A stretch of DNA of 6,966 nucleotides from Clostridiaceae bacterium. GTDB taxonomy: Bacteria > Bacillota > Clostridia > Oscillospirales > Acutalibacteraceae. The stretch lies in NCBI GenBank assembly GCA_904501895.1, contig CAJGCX010000093.1:1-6966 (forward strand), in the 5' to 3' direction. Each line of letters begins with the position of its first letter. Position 1 is the stretch's first letter. A program made the position numbers and the translations under genes. Shown here piece after piece: positions 5,905-6,966 of the stretch. The notes beneath the pieces were generated by a model. It did no database searches, was not told the origin of the DNA, and saw nothing but the letters and a program-made list of their open reading frames with translations.

Positions 5905-6801
5905 TCACTGTACTCGGCCCTTGAAGAATTTAGCGATTTCCTCATTTGCCTTGTCACCATAAACTGAAAATGGGTCAACAACATTGAAAACATGCGCAAG
6001 ACTTTTTCCGTTAAGCTTTTCTGTAAAATCGCTGAAAGCATATTCTACACCAATATTTTCAAAAATTTCCTTTAATTTATATGCCTGTGCTCTTAAAAAG
6101 TCACCTGATGCAGTAAGGATATAAAATGGTGGGAAATTCTTTGATGCAATCTGTTTAACATCAAGATATTTTCGGTAAGGACTCTTACGTGATTTACTAC
6201 CCAACAAAATCGGAATATTTACATTCATAAGGAAATTAGGGCTTAACAAATCAACTGCAGGACAAATTGCAGCAACAGCCTTAAAATCATATCCTATGTA
6301 ATCAACCTGGAAATCCTTTTGCATATCCTTATTAAGATTAACTGCAGTTGTTACACAAGAGAAGTGACCACCTGCAGAGTCACCTGCAAGGAAAATATTG
6401 TTCATATCAGCAGGGTAGTCCTTGAGATTTTCTCCAAGCCATTTTAACGCTGCAAAAATGTCACGAATCTGGTCATCAAAAAGAAAATCACCTGCGAGAC
6501 GATAGTTGATTGATGCCACAAGAAAGCCCTTTTGTGCAAGCTTTAAACAGAAATATTTATTGATTTCCTTATATCCGTACATCCATCCACCACCGTGAAT
6601 GTCGATTATAACAGGAAGCTTTTCCTGAGTGCCTTGTGGGTAATAAATATCGAGAAGATGCGCTTTTTGTCCATCATTTATGTATGGTATATCAAGAAAC
6701 TGTTCAAGTCCTTCAGGCTCTGTCTGTGATGCAATTCTTAAAGCATCCATTTTCTCTGTATTTTTCCAATTAGCTTCCAAAATAGGTTTTAAGATATACA
6801 T
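5905..6801 (-). CDS. Alpha/beta hydrolase, HSL-type esterase
   Basis: This 298-residue serine hydrolase belongs to the hormone-sensitive-lipase/Aes-like group (alpha/beta hydrolase fold 3), which usually cleaves short acyl esters. The oxyanion motif HGGGW lies at 69-73, preceded by the strand LPVIIDI (62-68). The nucleophile elbow GDSAGG (140-145) carries S142. The acid is probably D234 in TASGDFLRA, and the histidine H270 in SLAHVFNV. SINYRLA (97-103) is also typical. There is no signal peptide or membrane segment, so it should be cytoplasmic and not a partner in a secreted enzyme complex. The ATG at 6801 has GAGGTG (6807-6812) 5 bases upstream and lies 15 bases after the stop of the preceding gene, so both are likely co-transcribed. 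The substrate cannot be named; acetyl or feruloyl esters of plant polysaccharides are only a guess from the neighbouring dockerin gene. Fold and triad are well supported. Confidence 0.93.
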   Translation of the reverse strand: MYILKPILEANWKNTEKMDALRIASQTEPEGLEQFLDIPYINDGQKAHLLDIYYPQGTQEKLPVIIDIHGGGWMYGYKEINKYFCLKLAQKGFLVASINYRLAGDFLFDDQIRDIFAALKWLGENLKDYPADMNNIFLAGDSAGGHFSCVTTAVNLNKDMQKDFQVDYIGYDFKAVAAICPAVDLLSPNFLMNVNIPILLGSKSRKSPYRKYLDVKQIASKNFPPFYILTASGDFLRAQAYKLKEIFENIGVEYAFSDFTEKLNGKSLAHVFNVVDPFSVYGDKANEEIAKFFKGRVQ

Positions 6802-6816
6802 TTTCGCACCTCATTA

Positions 6817-6966
6817 CTAAATTGTGTTTGCAGTATTAGAAACCTGCAGACTGTTGATTTTTTTATTTACAAGCTTTGCTATCTGTCTGTTTTCAGGCTT
6901 TGCAAAACCGTTTTCCTCTATCATTTCCTTTGCAAGCTCCTGAGTCTGCATAAGAATTTTTGTATC
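6817..6966 (-). CDS. C-terminal end of an unidentified protein (cut by right edge)
   Basis: An open frame enters from the right edge and ends at TAG (6817-6819), giving 49 residues that begin DTKILMQTQELAKEMIEENG and end in SNTANTI. The segment is hydrophilic and probably helical, with mixed Lys and Glu and no recognisable motif. I do not recognise the family. Its reality is supported by strand, by uninterrupted frame to the edge and by the 15-base gap to the ribosome-binding-site-bearing hydrolase gene, which looks like an operon junction. It could also be a short chance frame at the edge. Confidence 0.6.
   Translation of the reverse strand, partial: DTKILMQTQELAKEMIEENGFAKPENRQIAKLVNKKINSLQVSNTANTI

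Noticed and set aside
5462..6801. Hydrolase plus dockerin gene as a split cellulosomal esterase
   Set aside because: The hydrolase has its own stop and no signal peptide, and the dockerin gene has its own promoter, ribosome site and signal peptide. A frameshifted fusion is not supported.

Overview
The window looks like chromosome from an AT-rich, low-GC Firmicute. The best guess is the Ruminococcus / Oscillospiraceae part of Clostridia. This rests on strong AGGAGG-type ribosome binding sites, sigma-A-like promoters, a YtvI/AI-2E type membrane protein, a CpsB-type PHP phosphatase and a secreted type I dockerin protein, which is typical of cellulosome-building anaerobes. The placement is an inference from gene content, not from a marker gene.

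Layout. Positions 1-783 (minus) hold the N-terminal 261 residues of IMP dehydrogenase (guaB), running off the left edge. Positions 859-3339 (minus) form a two-gene hom-lysC operon encoding homoserine dehydrogenase, then aspartate kinase, the entry and branch-point enzymes of threonine/methionine/lysine synthesis. A hairpin terminator lies between lysC and guaB. Positions 3340-3557 are an AT-rich divergent promoter region, the longest gene-free stretch (218 bases). It carries a minus-strand promoter for hom and a well-formed plus-strand promoter for the next unit. Positions 3558-5425 (plus) are a compact bicistronic unit: an AI-2E/YtvI-family membrane protein overlapping by 4 bases a CpsB/YwqE-type PHP phosphatase. 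It ends in a strong bidirectional terminator (5427-5470). On the minus strand, converging on that terminator, come the C-terminal end of an unknown gene (6817-6966), an alpha/beta hydrolase of the HSL type (5905-6801) and a small secreted dockerin protein (5462-5818) with its own promoter.

How the genes work together. Hom and LysC act in one pathway and are co-transcribed. LysC contains an in-frame second start with a 9-base match to the 16S anti-Shine-Dalgarno at codon 246. This is the arrangement known from Bacillus subtilis aspartokinase II, where it yields a separate regulatory beta subunit. The membrane protein and PHP phosphatase are probably translationally coupled, with no capsule genes visible beside them. 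The dockerin protein has no catalytic domain: it is signal peptide, two calcium-binding dockerin repeats, a short Thr/Ser/Pro linker and an Asp-rich tail. The items most worth a second look are the nested lysC start, the dockerin-only protein and the permease-phosphatase pair. I see no mobile element, tRNA, rRNA, CRISPR array or riboswitch, and no clearly new multi-gene system.
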